From: Candidatus Nitrotoga sp. SPKER
GTDB taxonomy: Bacteria > Pseudomonadota > Gammaproteobacteria > Burkholderiales > Gallionellaceae
Direction of reading: 5' to 3'
DNA: 64,000 nt
NCBI GenBank assembly: GCA_003402285.1
Contig: QFXG01000015.1
Span: 62,001 to 126,000 of the forward strand
Both the position numbers and the translations under genes were made by a program. Positions 40,831-49,729 of the stretch are shown one piece after another. The notes below the pieces were generated by a model that was not told the DNA's origin, searched no databases, and worked only from the letters and a program-made list of their open reading frames with translations. How positions within the stretch are numbered: the stretch's first letter is position 1; the number at the start of each line of letters is the position of its first letter.

Positions 40831-41958
40831 ATGAGTGAGAAGATCGTGATTACAGGCGGGACGGGGTTTGTTGGAACTCACTTAATTTTAGAATTATTGG
40901 AACAAAGCGATGCTGAGCTGTTTTGTTTGGTGCGTGCAAAAAATACAAGTGCGGAGCAGCGGCTGCATCAGCAGCTTGCGCAGGTAATTCAGGGTTCAGA
41001 CTATGCACCTGCGCTGATCAATCAAATCAAAGAACGTTGTCATGCGATAGAAGCCGATCTTCAAGGTGAAATCACTTCACTGGCTCAATCCATTCCAAGT
41101 GGTATCTCGCAATTTTGGCACTGTGCGGCATCTCTGAATTATGAAGAGCGTTTTGCCGCTGAGATTTATGACATCAACGTCGAAGGGACGCGCAAAGCCT
41201 TGACTTTGGCGCGTGCACTGAATGTTGACTGTTTTAATTACGTGAGTACTGCCTATGTAGCCGGACGAAATACCGGTGTGATTTTAGAATTGCCAATGGC
41301 CGAAGTACAAAGCAGTAATGTGTACGAAAAAAGCAAGGTGGAAGCAGAACAATTGATTTATGCTCAACAGGATATGAAGTACCGCATTTTCCGTCCGAGC
41401 ATTGTTATCGGCCACAGCCGCACTTATCATGCGATTAACTTTAGCGGAATGTATGGTTTTTTGCGTCGTTTAATTCAATTCAAAGGAATGATGGCGCGTG
41501 TCCAGCGTGGCTATCTTGAACGTGAATCCATCTGCATGAATGTCGATCCCGATGTGCCGATAAATTTGGTCCCTGTGGATAAAGTGGCAAAACAGGCGGT
41601 TGCCATTGCTTACTCTGATTCTAGCAATACTATTTTCCATCTTACCAACCCAACTGTGCCTAATGTTGGCGAAGCGCTGGCAGTGTTGTTTTCAACGGCT
41701 GGGCTTCCACCACCAAAAATTGTGCAAGACACTACGCAATACGCTTGGATTGACGAAAAATTTAACGAAAAAATAGAATTTTATAAATCTTATCTGACTG
41801 GTTACAAACAGTTTGACCGGAGTGCCAGCAATGCGGCTTTGGGCGAGCATGCCGACACCACACGGTATGCAGTAACCGCTAATAATTTGAACGAATATTG
41901 CGACTGGTATTGTGCGAAGCTTGCCCAAACACGTAGCCAAGTACCTGTATCTCGTTAA
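40831..41958 (+). CDS. thioester reductase-like SDR (male-sterility NAD-binding type)
   Basis: A 375-residue extended short-chain reductase of the NAD-binding-4 family. Relatives reduce fatty acyl-CoA or carrier-bound thioesters to aldehydes or alcohols. The nucleotide-binding loop is GGTGFVGTHL, NVEGTRKALTLA follows, and the catalytic Tyr/Lys pair is in YEKSKVEAEQ with the preceding STAYVAGR. There is no adenylation or carrier domain, so the acyl donor must come from elsewhere. It lies 14 bp before a sulfotransferase gene in the same direction, so the two are probably one transcript. Confidence 0.85.
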   Translation: MSEKIVITGGTGFVGTHLILELLEQSDAELFCLVRAKNTSAEQRLHQQLAQVIQGSDYAPALINQIKERCHAIEADLQGEITSLAQSIPSGISQFWHCAASLNYEERFAAEIYDINVEGTRKALTLARALNVDCFNYVSTAYVAGRNTGVILELPMAEVQSSNVYEKSKVEAEQLIYAQQDMKYRIFRPSIVIGHSRTYHAINFSGMYGFLRRLIQFKGMMARVQRGYLERESICMNVDPDVPINLVPVDKVAKQAVAIAYSDSSNTIFHLTNPTVPNVGEALAVLFSTAGLPPPKIVQDTTQYAWIDEKFNEKIEFYKSYLTGYKQFDRSASNAALGEHADTTRYAVTANNLNEYCDWYCAKLAQTRSQVPVSR

Positions 41959-41972
41959 CAGTAGAGAACACC

Positions 41973-43031
41973 ATGTCGAATGAAATTTTTGTAATCGGAA
42001 CGGGGCGCTGTGGCTCAACGCTTATTTCCAATATTCTCAACCATCACCCAAATATACTAAGCCTGTCGGAGTTTTTCACTTTTGTCACGGATCTAGGCAC
42101 GTTAATTCCACAGGCGTTTCCAGCCATGGAAATTGATGGCACGCAATTCTGGCAAATTGTCAGCGGGATCTATGCCAAGCAAAATATTATGCTGACGCAC
42201 GACATTGCGATGAAAGAAGTGCTTTATCCATATAAAACGGACGGACGTTTTAATGCCAGCACTGGCGTACCCGCCATACTGCAAACTACGCTACCGCATA
42301 TGACAGCTGAATACGATGCGTTATTTGATCAGATTCATGCGGTGATTGCAGCCCGTGGAATGGCTACTGCAGAAACACATTATCATGCGCTATTTGGCTG
42401 GCTGGCTGCACACTTCGGTAAAAGTATTTGGGTAGAACGTTCTGGTGGCTCCTTACGGGTGATCGAAAGACTCTACCAACATTTTCCAAATGCAAAATTT
42501 CTGCATATTGTGCGCGATGGTCGTGATTGTGCATTATCAATGCAGCGCCATAACGGGTTCAAAATGGTATTGCTGGTATTCCAGATCATCGAGGTTTTAG
42601 GTGTCGATCCTTACGAATCCAATGATCGTAGCTGGCAAGACGATTTGCCCGATGAATTGATTTCCTTCTTGCCAGAATCTTTCTCTGGCAACGATTTTCT
42701 CGCCTATGACGTGCCGCCCTCTCTTTATGGTCACTACTGGAGCGGCGAAATTATAGCCGGACTGGAGGTGTTGGATCGCATTCCTGTTACGCAGCAACTC
42801 ACGTTGCAGTATGAATCAATTTTAACTGACACTCGCAGCACCATTGAGCACATGATTCAGTTTGTATCCCCTGATTCCAGTACCAATGCAGCTTGGTGTA
42901 ATGCAGTAATATCTTCGGTAAAGCGACCTACTGCCGCATGGCAAACGTTAGATGCCCAGGAGCAGTCTCGCCTAAATGATGCTTGTGCACCCGGGTTTGC
43001 CGCGCTGACAAAACGAGGCATACAGTGGTAA
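41973..43031 (+). CDS. sulfotransferase family protein
   Basis: A 352-residue PAPS-dependent sulfotransferase. The 5'-phosphosulfate loop is near the N-terminus (IGTGRCGSTLISNIL), and the 3'-phosphate-binding segment is FLHIVRDGRDCALSMQRH. It follows the reductase-like gene by 14 bp. A plausible joint role is to make and sulfate a reduced acyl or lipid product, but the substrate is unknown. A 7-bp hairpin without T-run at 43121-43139 may end the transcript. Confidence 0.85.
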   Translation: MSNEIFVIGTGRCGSTLISNILNHHPNILSLSEFFTFVTDLGTLIPQAFPAMEIDGTQFWQIVSGIYAKQNIMLTHDIAMKEVLYPYKTDGRFNASTGVPAILQTTLPHMTAEYDALFDQIHAVIAARGMATAETHYHALFGWLAAHFGKSIWVERSGGSLRVIERLYQHFPNAKFLHIVRDGRDCALSMQRHNGFKMVLLVFQIIEVLGVDPYESNDRSWQDDLPDELISFLPESFSGNDFLAYDVPPSLYGHYWSGEIIAGLEVLDRIPVTQQLTLQYESILTDTRSTIEHMIQFVSPDSSTNAAWCNAVISSVKRPTAAWQTLDAQEQSRLNDACAPGFAALTKRGIQW

Positions 43032-43243
43032 AAAATTCAGTCTTGCAGTAAAAACTAAACTCCGCTCAATCCCCCTGACACCCATTTTGCTAACTGTGTG
43101 AAATCAATTTGAAAAATAATACAAAACTCACCGTTTTGTGCTTTGAAACATAGCTTATTTCACACTCACTGACTATCTGAATTGATTCGATTGGAGCAGG
43201 ACTAAGGTGTTTTTCAAGAAGAATGTGCGTTAAACTTATCCGC

Positions 43244-44878
43244 ATGAAAACCGAGATTCCTTCCAGCAAACTTAAGATCGGTATGTTCGTCTCTGATCTT
43301 GATCGGCCGTGGCTTGGCACACCCTTTCTACTTCAAGGTTTTCTGATCGAAAGCAATGAGCATATTGAGCAATTACAAGAGTACTGTACATTCGTTGTAA
43401 TTGAATGGGATAGATCAACACAAGGGCTGCAAACAGCGAAATCTGTCTCTAAGAGAAAAGTGAGGCCGGACAGCCGTGATCTCATGCCCCCCCCCTCCAC
43501 GAGCCTTACCGAGACTCGCGATAGCCCTATTCAAATTTCTATCGCCGACCATTCCGCACCTGAATCCATCAAGGAAAAACCAGCTGATTTGCAAGCATCT
43601 GACACCTTGAATGTTGAAGATGCGGTATTCGAACCGACAGTAGTGGATCATTCAGCTCACACTGAAACAATCACAACAAACTTAAATAAAGACCTACACG
43701 CGACTCCAGAATTGCAGATCAAAGCGGGAGTACTGGCCTCATTTTCCGGAAAAATTAAAAATTTTTTTACAATAAAATCAGATTCTAAAGATAAATCTTA
43801 CGCCCCAAAAAATACTTTCGATTCTCCACCCCCACCCCCACCCCCACCTCCGGCACCGGAAGTACACATTGTGACTGCCCAGCGACCTGACTTTATTCCT
43901 GCCAACGTCGAGTTAACAATGTACAACGATATCCGACCGGTCGAAGAAGAACTCGCTCCAGCGGGTAAGGCTTATACGCTCACAGAGGAAGTGCTGCAGG
44001 GCCTTATTCAGGATATCCGCTCCGACAAAGATCTTGAAATCGAAGAAGTAGAGACTGTAATTCAGGACGTAGTAGACAGTATGGTGCGGAATCCTGATGC
44101 GTTAATGTTGATCATGCGATTACGCCAACAGGATAATATCAGTTATGGGGATGGGCTCCAGACAGCCGTTTACCTGATTGCACTGGGTCGACATATGGGT
44201 TTGCCTAAAGACTTTCTTGAGCGCCTGGGTATCACCGGATTGCTGCTTGATATTGGAAATATAAAGTTACCGAGCGAATTATTGCAAAAAAAAGAGCGGT
44301 TGACTTTAGAAGAATTTGAAATAGTCAAAAGTCACGTAAGCTTGGGCCTGGAAATACTTAAAGAGACACCTAATCTGCATAACGACATTCTGCAAGGTAT
44401 CGCCCAACACCATGAACGAGAAAATGGGAGTGGCTACCCTGCCGGACTGTCTAAAGGAAATATCAGTTTGTTCGGCCGCATGGCGGCAATCGTTAACTCA
44501 TTTACCGCGCTGACCAATACACGTTTTCATACCAAAGCGGTATCAGCCTATGACGCATTAAAAAGTATAAGCACGATGAGTGGCGAGTATTATCTTGACT
44601 CCATGGTCGAACAATTTATCCAAACAATCGGTATTTTTCCGGTTGGCTCCTTGGTCGAGCTATCTTCTGGCGAAGTCGCAGTCGTCATCAGCCAGAGCAA
44701 GGTACGCCGACTGAAACCACGGGTGCTTATTATTAGTGGCCCAGACAAAACCCCCGCGCCGAAACCCGCTACGCTAGATTTATTGCATCAATCCGAAACG
44801 ATGCCGGCAGTTCATATTTTGCGCGGCCTGCCAACTGGCGCTTTCAATCTCGATGCCCGAGAATATTACCTGGCATGA
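43244..44878 (+). CDS. degenerate HD-GYP protein with DUF3391 and proline-rich linker
   Basis: A 544-residue protein with a DUF3391 N-terminal domain (SSKLKIGMFVSDLDRPW), a long disordered linker including a run of Pro (about 195-205), and a C-terminal HD-GYP-like domain. The HD position reads LLLDIGNIKLP: His is Leu335 and the usual Lys of GK is Asn339. The first metal His is also absent (YGDGLQTAVYLIALGRH). The later KSH and QHHERENGSGYP motifs remain. It is therefore probably a c-di-GMP receptor or scaffold, not an enzyme. The ATG at 43244 is preferred to one 7 codons upstream. It overlaps the EAL gene by ATGA. Confidence 0.85.
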   Translation: MKTEIPSSKLKIGMFVSDLDRPWLGTPFLLQGFLIESNEHIEQLQEYCTFVVIEWDRSTQGLQTAKSVSKRKVRPDSRDLMPPPSTSLTETRDSPIQISIADHSAPESIKEKPADLQASDTLNVEDAVFEPTVVDHSAHTETITTNLNKDLHATPELQIKAGVLASFSGKIKNFFTIKSDSKDKSYAPKNTFDSPPPPPPPPPAPEVHIVTAQRPDFIPANVELTMYNDIRPVEEELAPAGKAYTLTEEVLQGLIQDIRSDKDLEIEEVETVIQDVVDSMVRNPDALMLIMRLRQQDNISYGDGLQTAVYLIALGRHMGLPKDFLERLGITGLLLDIGNIKLPSELLQKKERLTLEEFEIVKSHVSLGLEILKETPNLHNDILQGIAQHHERENGSGYPAGLSKGNISLFGRMAAIVNSFTALTNTRFHTKAVSAYDALKSISTMSGEYYLDSMVEQFIQTIGIFPVGSLVELSSGEVAVVISQSKVRRLKPRVLIISGPDKTPAPKPATLDLLHQSETMPAVHILRGLPTGAFNLDAREYYLA

Positions 44879-46224
44879 TCGGTCATAGCTTACCTCCGCC
44901 GCATCAATCCTCCATCTCAGCGAGGCAACACCAGTTAACCCATAATCAACTGGTCAATTTCCTGCGTTTTGAAATTAATAAAGCCGAAGCCAGCGCAACC
45001 GCGGTGCTAATCATGAAATTGCGGCGAGCCAAGCGGCTGGATGCCATCATTGGCGACATTTCCACACAATCAATCAACCATTACACAAATCAGCTTCTTG
45101 ATAATCTGTTACGTGACGCTGATCACTATGCACATTTTTCTGACGACCAGATATGTCTTGTTTTGCCCAACCTTGCCAACAATGCTCAAAGCATACTGGC
45201 AGCAATCAAGATTCTTTCTGAATTGCATAAACCCTTTATTGCCGATGATTATCCAGTCATGCTGCGCCCACATATTGGCATTGCCAATTTTCCAGAACTA
45301 GGCTCTGATGCAAGTCAATTACTAATGTATGCCGACATCGCATCCGACATCGCCGCAACCAATGAACAGGGATACCACGTCTATCAGCCCGAAGATCACA
45401 TCAAGACAGAAATTTATAGCGGTCTTGACATTGAACTTGGTAAGGCTATCAAAGCAAACGAATTACATGTTCACTACCAGCCACAGATTAATATCCAAAC
45501 CGGACGCTGTCTCTCTATTGAAGCGCTGATACGCTGGACACCACCAGGACAACGTGTAATCAGTCCGGCCACATTGATCAGCATTGCAGAGAACGCCGGC
45601 CTGATTAACACTTTAACCCTATGGATACTGAATACAGCACTACGCCATACAGCCACTTTCTTGAAGACGGGTATTGATGTAAGCATAAGCGTCAATCTCC
45701 CACCCAAAATGCTCAAAGACAAAGAGCTTCCGCAAATCGTTCAGCAAGCACTCGATATTTGGGAGGTGCCCGCATCACAACTTACGCTTGAGATTACGGA
45801 GAGTTTAATAATTGATGATTTTGAATCCTCTCTTACAATGCTGTTAAGACTGCGAGAGCTTGGCATTCGCCTGTCACTTGACGACTTCGGCACCGGCTAT
45901 TCATCGCTGGCGTACCTCAAACGCTTTCCAGTGCAAGAACTGAAGATCGATATACTTTTCATTCGGAATATACATAATTCGCGCGAAGACACAAATCTCG
46001 TCCGTACCATTATTGATCTGGCCAAAAATTTCAATCTGACAACAGTAGCTGAGGGGGTGGAAGATCAGGAAACATTCAATCTGTTACGCGACCTCGGTTG
46101 CGACTTAGTTCAGGGTTTTCTGTACAGCCACGCGCTGTCTGACACAGATTTTATCAATTGGTATCATCAACACATCTCAGCCCTGCATACATCCTTGGGC
46201 ACCTCTATCAATCCAAAATCCTGA
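44875..46224 (+). CDS. degenerate GGDEF-EAL c-di-GMP phosphodiesterase
   Basis: A 449-residue protein. Residues 25-170 look like a GGDEF domain without the GGDEF motif. Residues 185-440 form an EAL domain with apparently complete catalytic residues: Glu216 in IEALIRWTPPG, NLPPKML, TLEITESL, DDFGTGYSSLAYLKRF, KIDILFI and AEGVED. It should hydrolyse c-di-GMP to pGpG. It is translationally coupled (ATGA) to the upstream catalytically poor HD-GYP protein, which suggests the two products work as a complex. There is no membrane segment. Confidence 0.9.
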   Translation: MIGHSLPPPHQSSISARQHQLTHNQLVNFLRFEINKAEASATAVLIMKLRRAKRLDAIIGDISTQSINHYTNQLLDNLLRDADHYAHFSDDQICLVLPNLANNAQSILAAIKILSELHKPFIADDYPVMLRPHIGIANFPELGSDASQLLMYADIASDIAATNEQGYHVYQPEDHIKTEIYSGLDIELGKAIKANELHVHYQPQINIQTGRCLSIEALIRWTPPGQRVISPATLISIAENAGLINTLTLWILNTALRHTATFLKTGIDVSISVNLPPKMLKDKELPQIVQQALDIWEVPASQLTLEITESLIIDDFESSLTMLLRLRELGIRLSLDDFGTGYSSLAYLKRFPVQELKIDILFIRNIHNSREDTNLVRTIIDLAKNFNLTTVAEGVEDQETFNLLRDLGCDLVQGFLYSHALSDTDFINWYHQHISALHTSLGTSINPKS

Positions 46225-46266
46225 GTAACACAAGGCGCACATATGTTTAATATATAAGCGATAGGT

Positions 46267-46291
46267 AATATTGCAATATTTCAAATATAAT
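46267..46291 (+). promoter_or_regulatory. ArsR operator and -10 box
   Basis: A perfect 14-bp palindrome AATATTGCAATATT (46267-46280) is followed by TATAAT at 46286-46291, 15 bp before the arsR ATG. This fits ArsR blocking its own promoter. The leader would be very short. Confidence 0.55.
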
Positions 46292-46305
46292 TGTACTATT
46301 GTAAT

Positions 46306-46677
46306 ATGGATAAAATTACTGCAACTTCAGTATTCGAATCGCTTTCTTCTGGTGTACGGTTGGACGTGTTTCGGCTATTGGTCAAAAAAGGGTTGGACGG
46401 TATGGTAGCGGGCGAAATCGCGACAACACTTGAACTGCCGCCCACCAATCTTTCCTTCCACCTGAAAGCATTGACGCAAGCTCGCCTACTCACAGTCCAA
46501 CAGGAGGGTCGTTACCAGCGTTATCGCGCCAATATCCCCTTGATGCTGGATCTTATTGCTTATCTGACCGAGGAATGCTGTTCTGGCAATCCTCAACAAT
46601 GCATTGATTTGCGAACGACATCAGTCTGTTCTCCAAACGCACTCCTACCCATTCCTTCAACTTCATCAAAACTCTGA
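46306..46677 (+). CDS. arsR: ArsR family arsenic-responsive repressor
   Basis: A 123-residue winged-helix metalloregulator that represses the ars operon until it binds As(III). The DNA-binding core reads AGEIATTLELPPTNLSFHLK and LTVQQEGRYQRYRAN. The As(III) ligands are not in the classical ELCVCDL helix. A Cys-Cys pair and a further Cys lie at the C-terminal end (TEECCSGNPQQC), typical of the alternative C-terminal site subgroup. The ATG at 46306 follows the operator. arsC begins 2 bp after the stop. Confidence 0.92.
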   Translation: MDKITATSVFESLSSGVRLDVFRLLVKKGLDGMVAGEIATTLELPPTNLSFHLKALTQARLLTVQQEGRYQRYRANIPLMLDLIAYLTEECCSGNPQQCIDLRTTSVCSPNALLPIPSTSSKL

Positions 46678-46679
46678 AC

Positions 46680-47159
46680 ATGAACGTACTTTTTCTCTGC
46701 ACTGGTAATTCATGCCGTTCCATTCTAGGCGAAGCCACCTTTAATCATCTTGCACCGACGGGTTGGCGTGCCATGAGCGCGGGCAGCAAGCCCACCTGCA
46801 AAGTACATCCGCGTTCGCTGACATTGCTGGCAAGCGAAGGCATCGCCACTGAAGGTTATTACAGCAAATCCTGGGAGAATCTACCTGCCGCACCCGATAT
46901 AGTCATCACCGTTTGTGCCAGTGCGGCGGGAGAAACTTGCCCGGCCTACCTCGCCCCAGTGCTGCGCACGCACTGGGGCGTAGAAGATCCGGCACATGCC
47001 ACAGGCACGGATGAAGAAATTGATGCGGCATTCATAAAGGCTTACCGCATCCTGCGTGCTCGCATCGAAGCATTTTTTGCACTCAATCTAGATGAGCTAA
47101 AGCATGACAAAACCGCGCTCAAGACCGAAATGGACAAGATTGCCAACATCGTTACTTAA
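46680..47159 (+). CDS. arsC: arsenate reductase, low-MW phosphatase type
   Basis: Reduces As(V) to As(III) for export, using the low-molecular-weight tyrosine phosphatase fold. The P-loop FLCTGNSCRS has nucleophile Cys7. The conserved DPAHATGTDEE acidic segment follows, with redox Cys in VCASAAGETCP. The 159 residues are normal for the glutathione/glutaredoxin or mycothiol-independent clades. It is directly downstream of arsR in the same operon. Confidence 0.93.
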   Translation: MNVLFLCTGNSCRSILGEATFNHLAPTGWRAMSAGSKPTCKVHPRSLTLLASEGIATEGYYSKSWENLPAAPDIVITVCASAAGETCPAYLAPVLRTHWGVEDPAHATGTDEEIDAAFIKAYRILRARIEAFFALNLDELKHDKTALKTEMDKIANIVT

Positions 47160-47337
47160 AAAGATTGCTCCCTTGTTCAAGAATGAACACTAGTCGGCAT
47201 AGTGCGTTTATTGAAACTGGCTTGTGCATACCCCCCCTTCCAGAAAGAGCCTGTTCATGAGTAAAGCAGCACAACAAGCTGCTATTGCGTGCTGACAATT
47301 TGAAAGAAAAGCTCACCAAAATCTTACGCATCAAGGA

Positions 47338-48375
47338 ATGAAAACCATGAGCATTTTTGAACGCTACCTGACAGTTTGGGTGTTTTTGTGCATCGTCGTT
47401 GGAGTGATCTTAGGTCAACTGATCCCTGCACCGTTTCACTGGCTGGGTAAATTGGAGATCGCCAAGGTCAACATCCCCGTCGGACTGCTGATCTGGGTAA
47501 TGATCATCCCCATGCTGCTGCGCATAGATTTTTTGGCCTTGCACGAGGTACGCAAATACTGGCGCGGCATCGGTGTTACGCTGTTCGTCAACTGGGCAGT
47601 CAAACCCTTTTCCATGGCACTGCTTGGCTGGTTGTTCATCCGGCAATTATTCGCACCGTATCTGCCAGCGGAACAACTCGACAGCTACATTGCAGGCCTA
47701 ATACTGCTTGCCGCCGCACCCTGTACCGCGATGGTGTTCGTGTGGAGCCGGCTGGTAAACGGTGAGCCGCTATTCACTCTAAGCCAGGTCGCGCTCAACG
47801 ACGCCATCATGGTATTCGCTTTTGCGCCCCTGGTAGCGCTATTGCTAGGCATTTCGTCCATCATCGTACCTTGGGATACGCTACTTGTGTCGGTAGTGTT
47901 ATACATCGTGCTACCCGTTTTAATGGCACAGGGTTGGCGCCAATTTCTCTTGGCACGCGGCGGGATGGCAGCGCTGCAGTATGCCCTGTCCAAGCTGAAC
48001 CCGCTTTCTATCTCTGCACTGCTCCTCACGCTAGTACTATTGTTCGCCTTTCAAGGCAAAGCCATCGTCGAGCAACCACTGATTATCGTCATGCTCGCTG
48101 TGCCCATCATCATTCAGGTCTATTTCAATTCCGGATTGGCTTATTGGCTAAATCGCCGCTTTGGTGAAGCCCACTGTATAGCAGGCCCATCAACATTAAT
48201 TGGTGCAAGTAACTTCTTTGAATTAGCAGTTGCTACCGCCATCAGTCTGTTCGGCTTCGAATCCGGTGCAGCACTTGCTACCGTGGTCGGCGTGTTAATT
48301 GAAGTTCCAGTGATGTTGTCAGTGGTGACTTTGGTCAAGCATAGCCATCGCTGGTACGAAGCAGGAAACAGATAG
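47338..48375 (+). CDS. acr3: ACR3 family arsenite efflux transporter
   Basis: A 345-residue inner-membrane carrier with about ten helices that extrudes arsenite using the proton motive force. The family Cys motif AAAPCTAMVFVWSRL is present, along with LPVLMAQGWRQ and GPSTLIGASNFFELAVA. It lies 178 bp after arsC. The gap has no gene, so it is probably read in the same operon or from a second promoter. With arsR and arsC it gives complete arsenate and arsenite resistance. Confidence 0.94.
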   Translation: MKTMSIFERYLTVWVFLCIVVGVILGQLIPAPFHWLGKLEIAKVNIPVGLLIWVMIIPMLLRIDFLALHEVRKYWRGIGVTLFVNWAVKPFSMALLGWLFIRQLFAPYLPAEQLDSYIAGLILLAAAPCTAMVFVWSRLVNGEPLFTLSQVALNDAIMVFAFAPLVALLLGISSIIVPWDTLLVSVVLYIVLPVLMAQGWRQFLLARGGMAALQYALSKLNPLSISALLLTLVLLFAFQGKAIVEQPLIIVMLAVPIIIQVYFNSGLAYWLNRRFGEAHCIAGPSTLIGASNFFELAVATAISLFGFESGAALATVVGVLIEVPVMLSVVTLVKHSHRWYEAGNR

Positions 48376-48620
48376 GAAACCAAACCTGACCGACCAGACT
48401 GAGTTAATTCAAGAAAGTCAAACTTCACGCCAGAAAAATGCGCTCCGCCTTTCATTAACATACTTAGCTGGGCATCTGATATCGTTGTCCACTGGTGAGC
48501 TGCTTATATTTCTTCATTTATGCCATTTTACTGGGTCGTTTAAGTAGCTCCAATACGAACGCTGCTCGCCACCTAAATTCACTTAAAAAAAGTTGCATTT
48601 CAAAGTTGAATCCACCATGG

Positions 48621-49346
48621 TTAAATTTCACGTGCAGAAAAAACAACTTTGGGGAATTCTTGAGGTGCATCTAGTATTTTCAAATATTTTTGTGCAACTT
48701 GTTCAGGAGTATCCAATGCATTAGTTGCATGTAAATTTATAAATCGATCTACCATAGAAAATGAATGTTTTGAAACAGCTCTAATTTTCGCTTGCATATG
48801 CGTATCTATAACTCCAGGTGCTACTGAAAATATATGAATATTTACCGTTCCATTAAGCTCCGCCTCTTTAGCTGCATGAAGAGATGCGTGATCGAGTGCC
48901 GCCTTCGATGAACCGTATAAAGACCAACCATCGGTTACTTTTGATGCGGCACCTGAAGATACATTTATAACGATTCTCCTTTTTACGCCTTGTGGAATTT
49001 TCAAAAAAGCATTCATTAATTGTATTGGGCTTATCAGATTTACGTGCATAAGCTGTAAAATTTCTTCCGCTGTAAAGTCTCCAAGATACTTGATTGGATC
49101 AACCACGCCAGCATTATTAATCAGATATAAGGAATCCTGATTGGTGAATGACGCTTCAAATAATTCAATGATCAGTGATAGCTGAGCAGGATTACTCAAA
49201 TCTGCAAACACATGCTTGTAGTGATTATGAGAGATGGAAGATGTTCGTGAAATGCCATATACAAAAACATCCTCGCGTTGCAACAATGCCTCTGCAATGG
49301 CCTTGCCCAATCCAAAAGATGCTCCTGTTATGAAATAATAATGCAT
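48621..49346 (-). CDS. short-chain dehydrogenase/reductase
   Basis: A 241-residue classical SDR with NAD(P)-binding TGASFGLGKAIAEAL, the NNAGVVDP motif, and catalytic Ser and Tyr-x3-Lys in NVSSGAASKV and YGSSKAALDH. It resembles the sepiapterin-reductase/YueD-like subgroup. The ATG at 49346 (MHYYFITGAS) is preferred over one 11 codons upstream because it starts at the core Rossmann strand. Base composition is more AT-rich than its neighbours. It stands alone and its substrate is unknown. Confidence 0.85.
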   Translation of the reverse strand: MHYYFITGASFGLGKAIAEALLQREDVFVYGISRTSSISHNHYKHVFADLSNPAQLSLIIELFEASFTNQDSLYLINNAGVVDPIKYLGDFTAEEILQLMHVNLISPIQLMNAFLKIPQGVKRRIVINVSSGAASKVTDGWSLYGSSKAALDHASLHAAKEAELNGTVNIHIFSVAPGVIDTHMQAKIRAVSKHSFSMVDRFINLHATNALDTPEQVAQKYLKILDAPQEFPKVVFSAREI

Positions 49347-49379
49347 TACAAATAATTCCTGATTAGCCCCAATGTTCAC

Positions 49380-49729
49380 CCACGCAAATAAAGCATTCAG
49401 GGTATAGCGAAGTGACTGACGATGCTCGAAGCAGCCTGACTTTAAGCCACTTCAAAAAAATTTTTTTAATTTCAAATTATTAAATATTAACTTCACTCCA
49501 AAACAGCACGTACACATCAGGCTTACTGACTTTTTACAGAGACAAAGCTGCGAAGTAGAACGCGCCATGCATACGCTCACTACTTTTATTGGTAATTATT
49601 TTATTTACACCGCATTTTTTCCGCAAGCTTGCCAGAATTCAGACAAACAGCTTAATGAGCCTGAGCAGGCGAACCCACAAGCCAAAAAACGAAAAGTTTG
49701 CAAATGAGAAAAGCCCATATAAGGTTATC
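49380..49729. other. gene-free region
   Basis: No ORF of note is visible. An A/T tract with a run of A then T near 49450 is the only landmark. Upstream flank of the SDR gene and downstream flank of a pseudogene. Confidence 0.4.

Noticed and set aside
43800-43860. Tandem CCACCC-like tract as a DNA repeat element
   Set aside because: It is in frame within the HD-GYP protein and encodes a proline-rich linker.
46306-48375. Arsenic operon as a novel system
   Set aside because: arsR-arsC-acr3 is a well-known resistance layout with all expected motifs.
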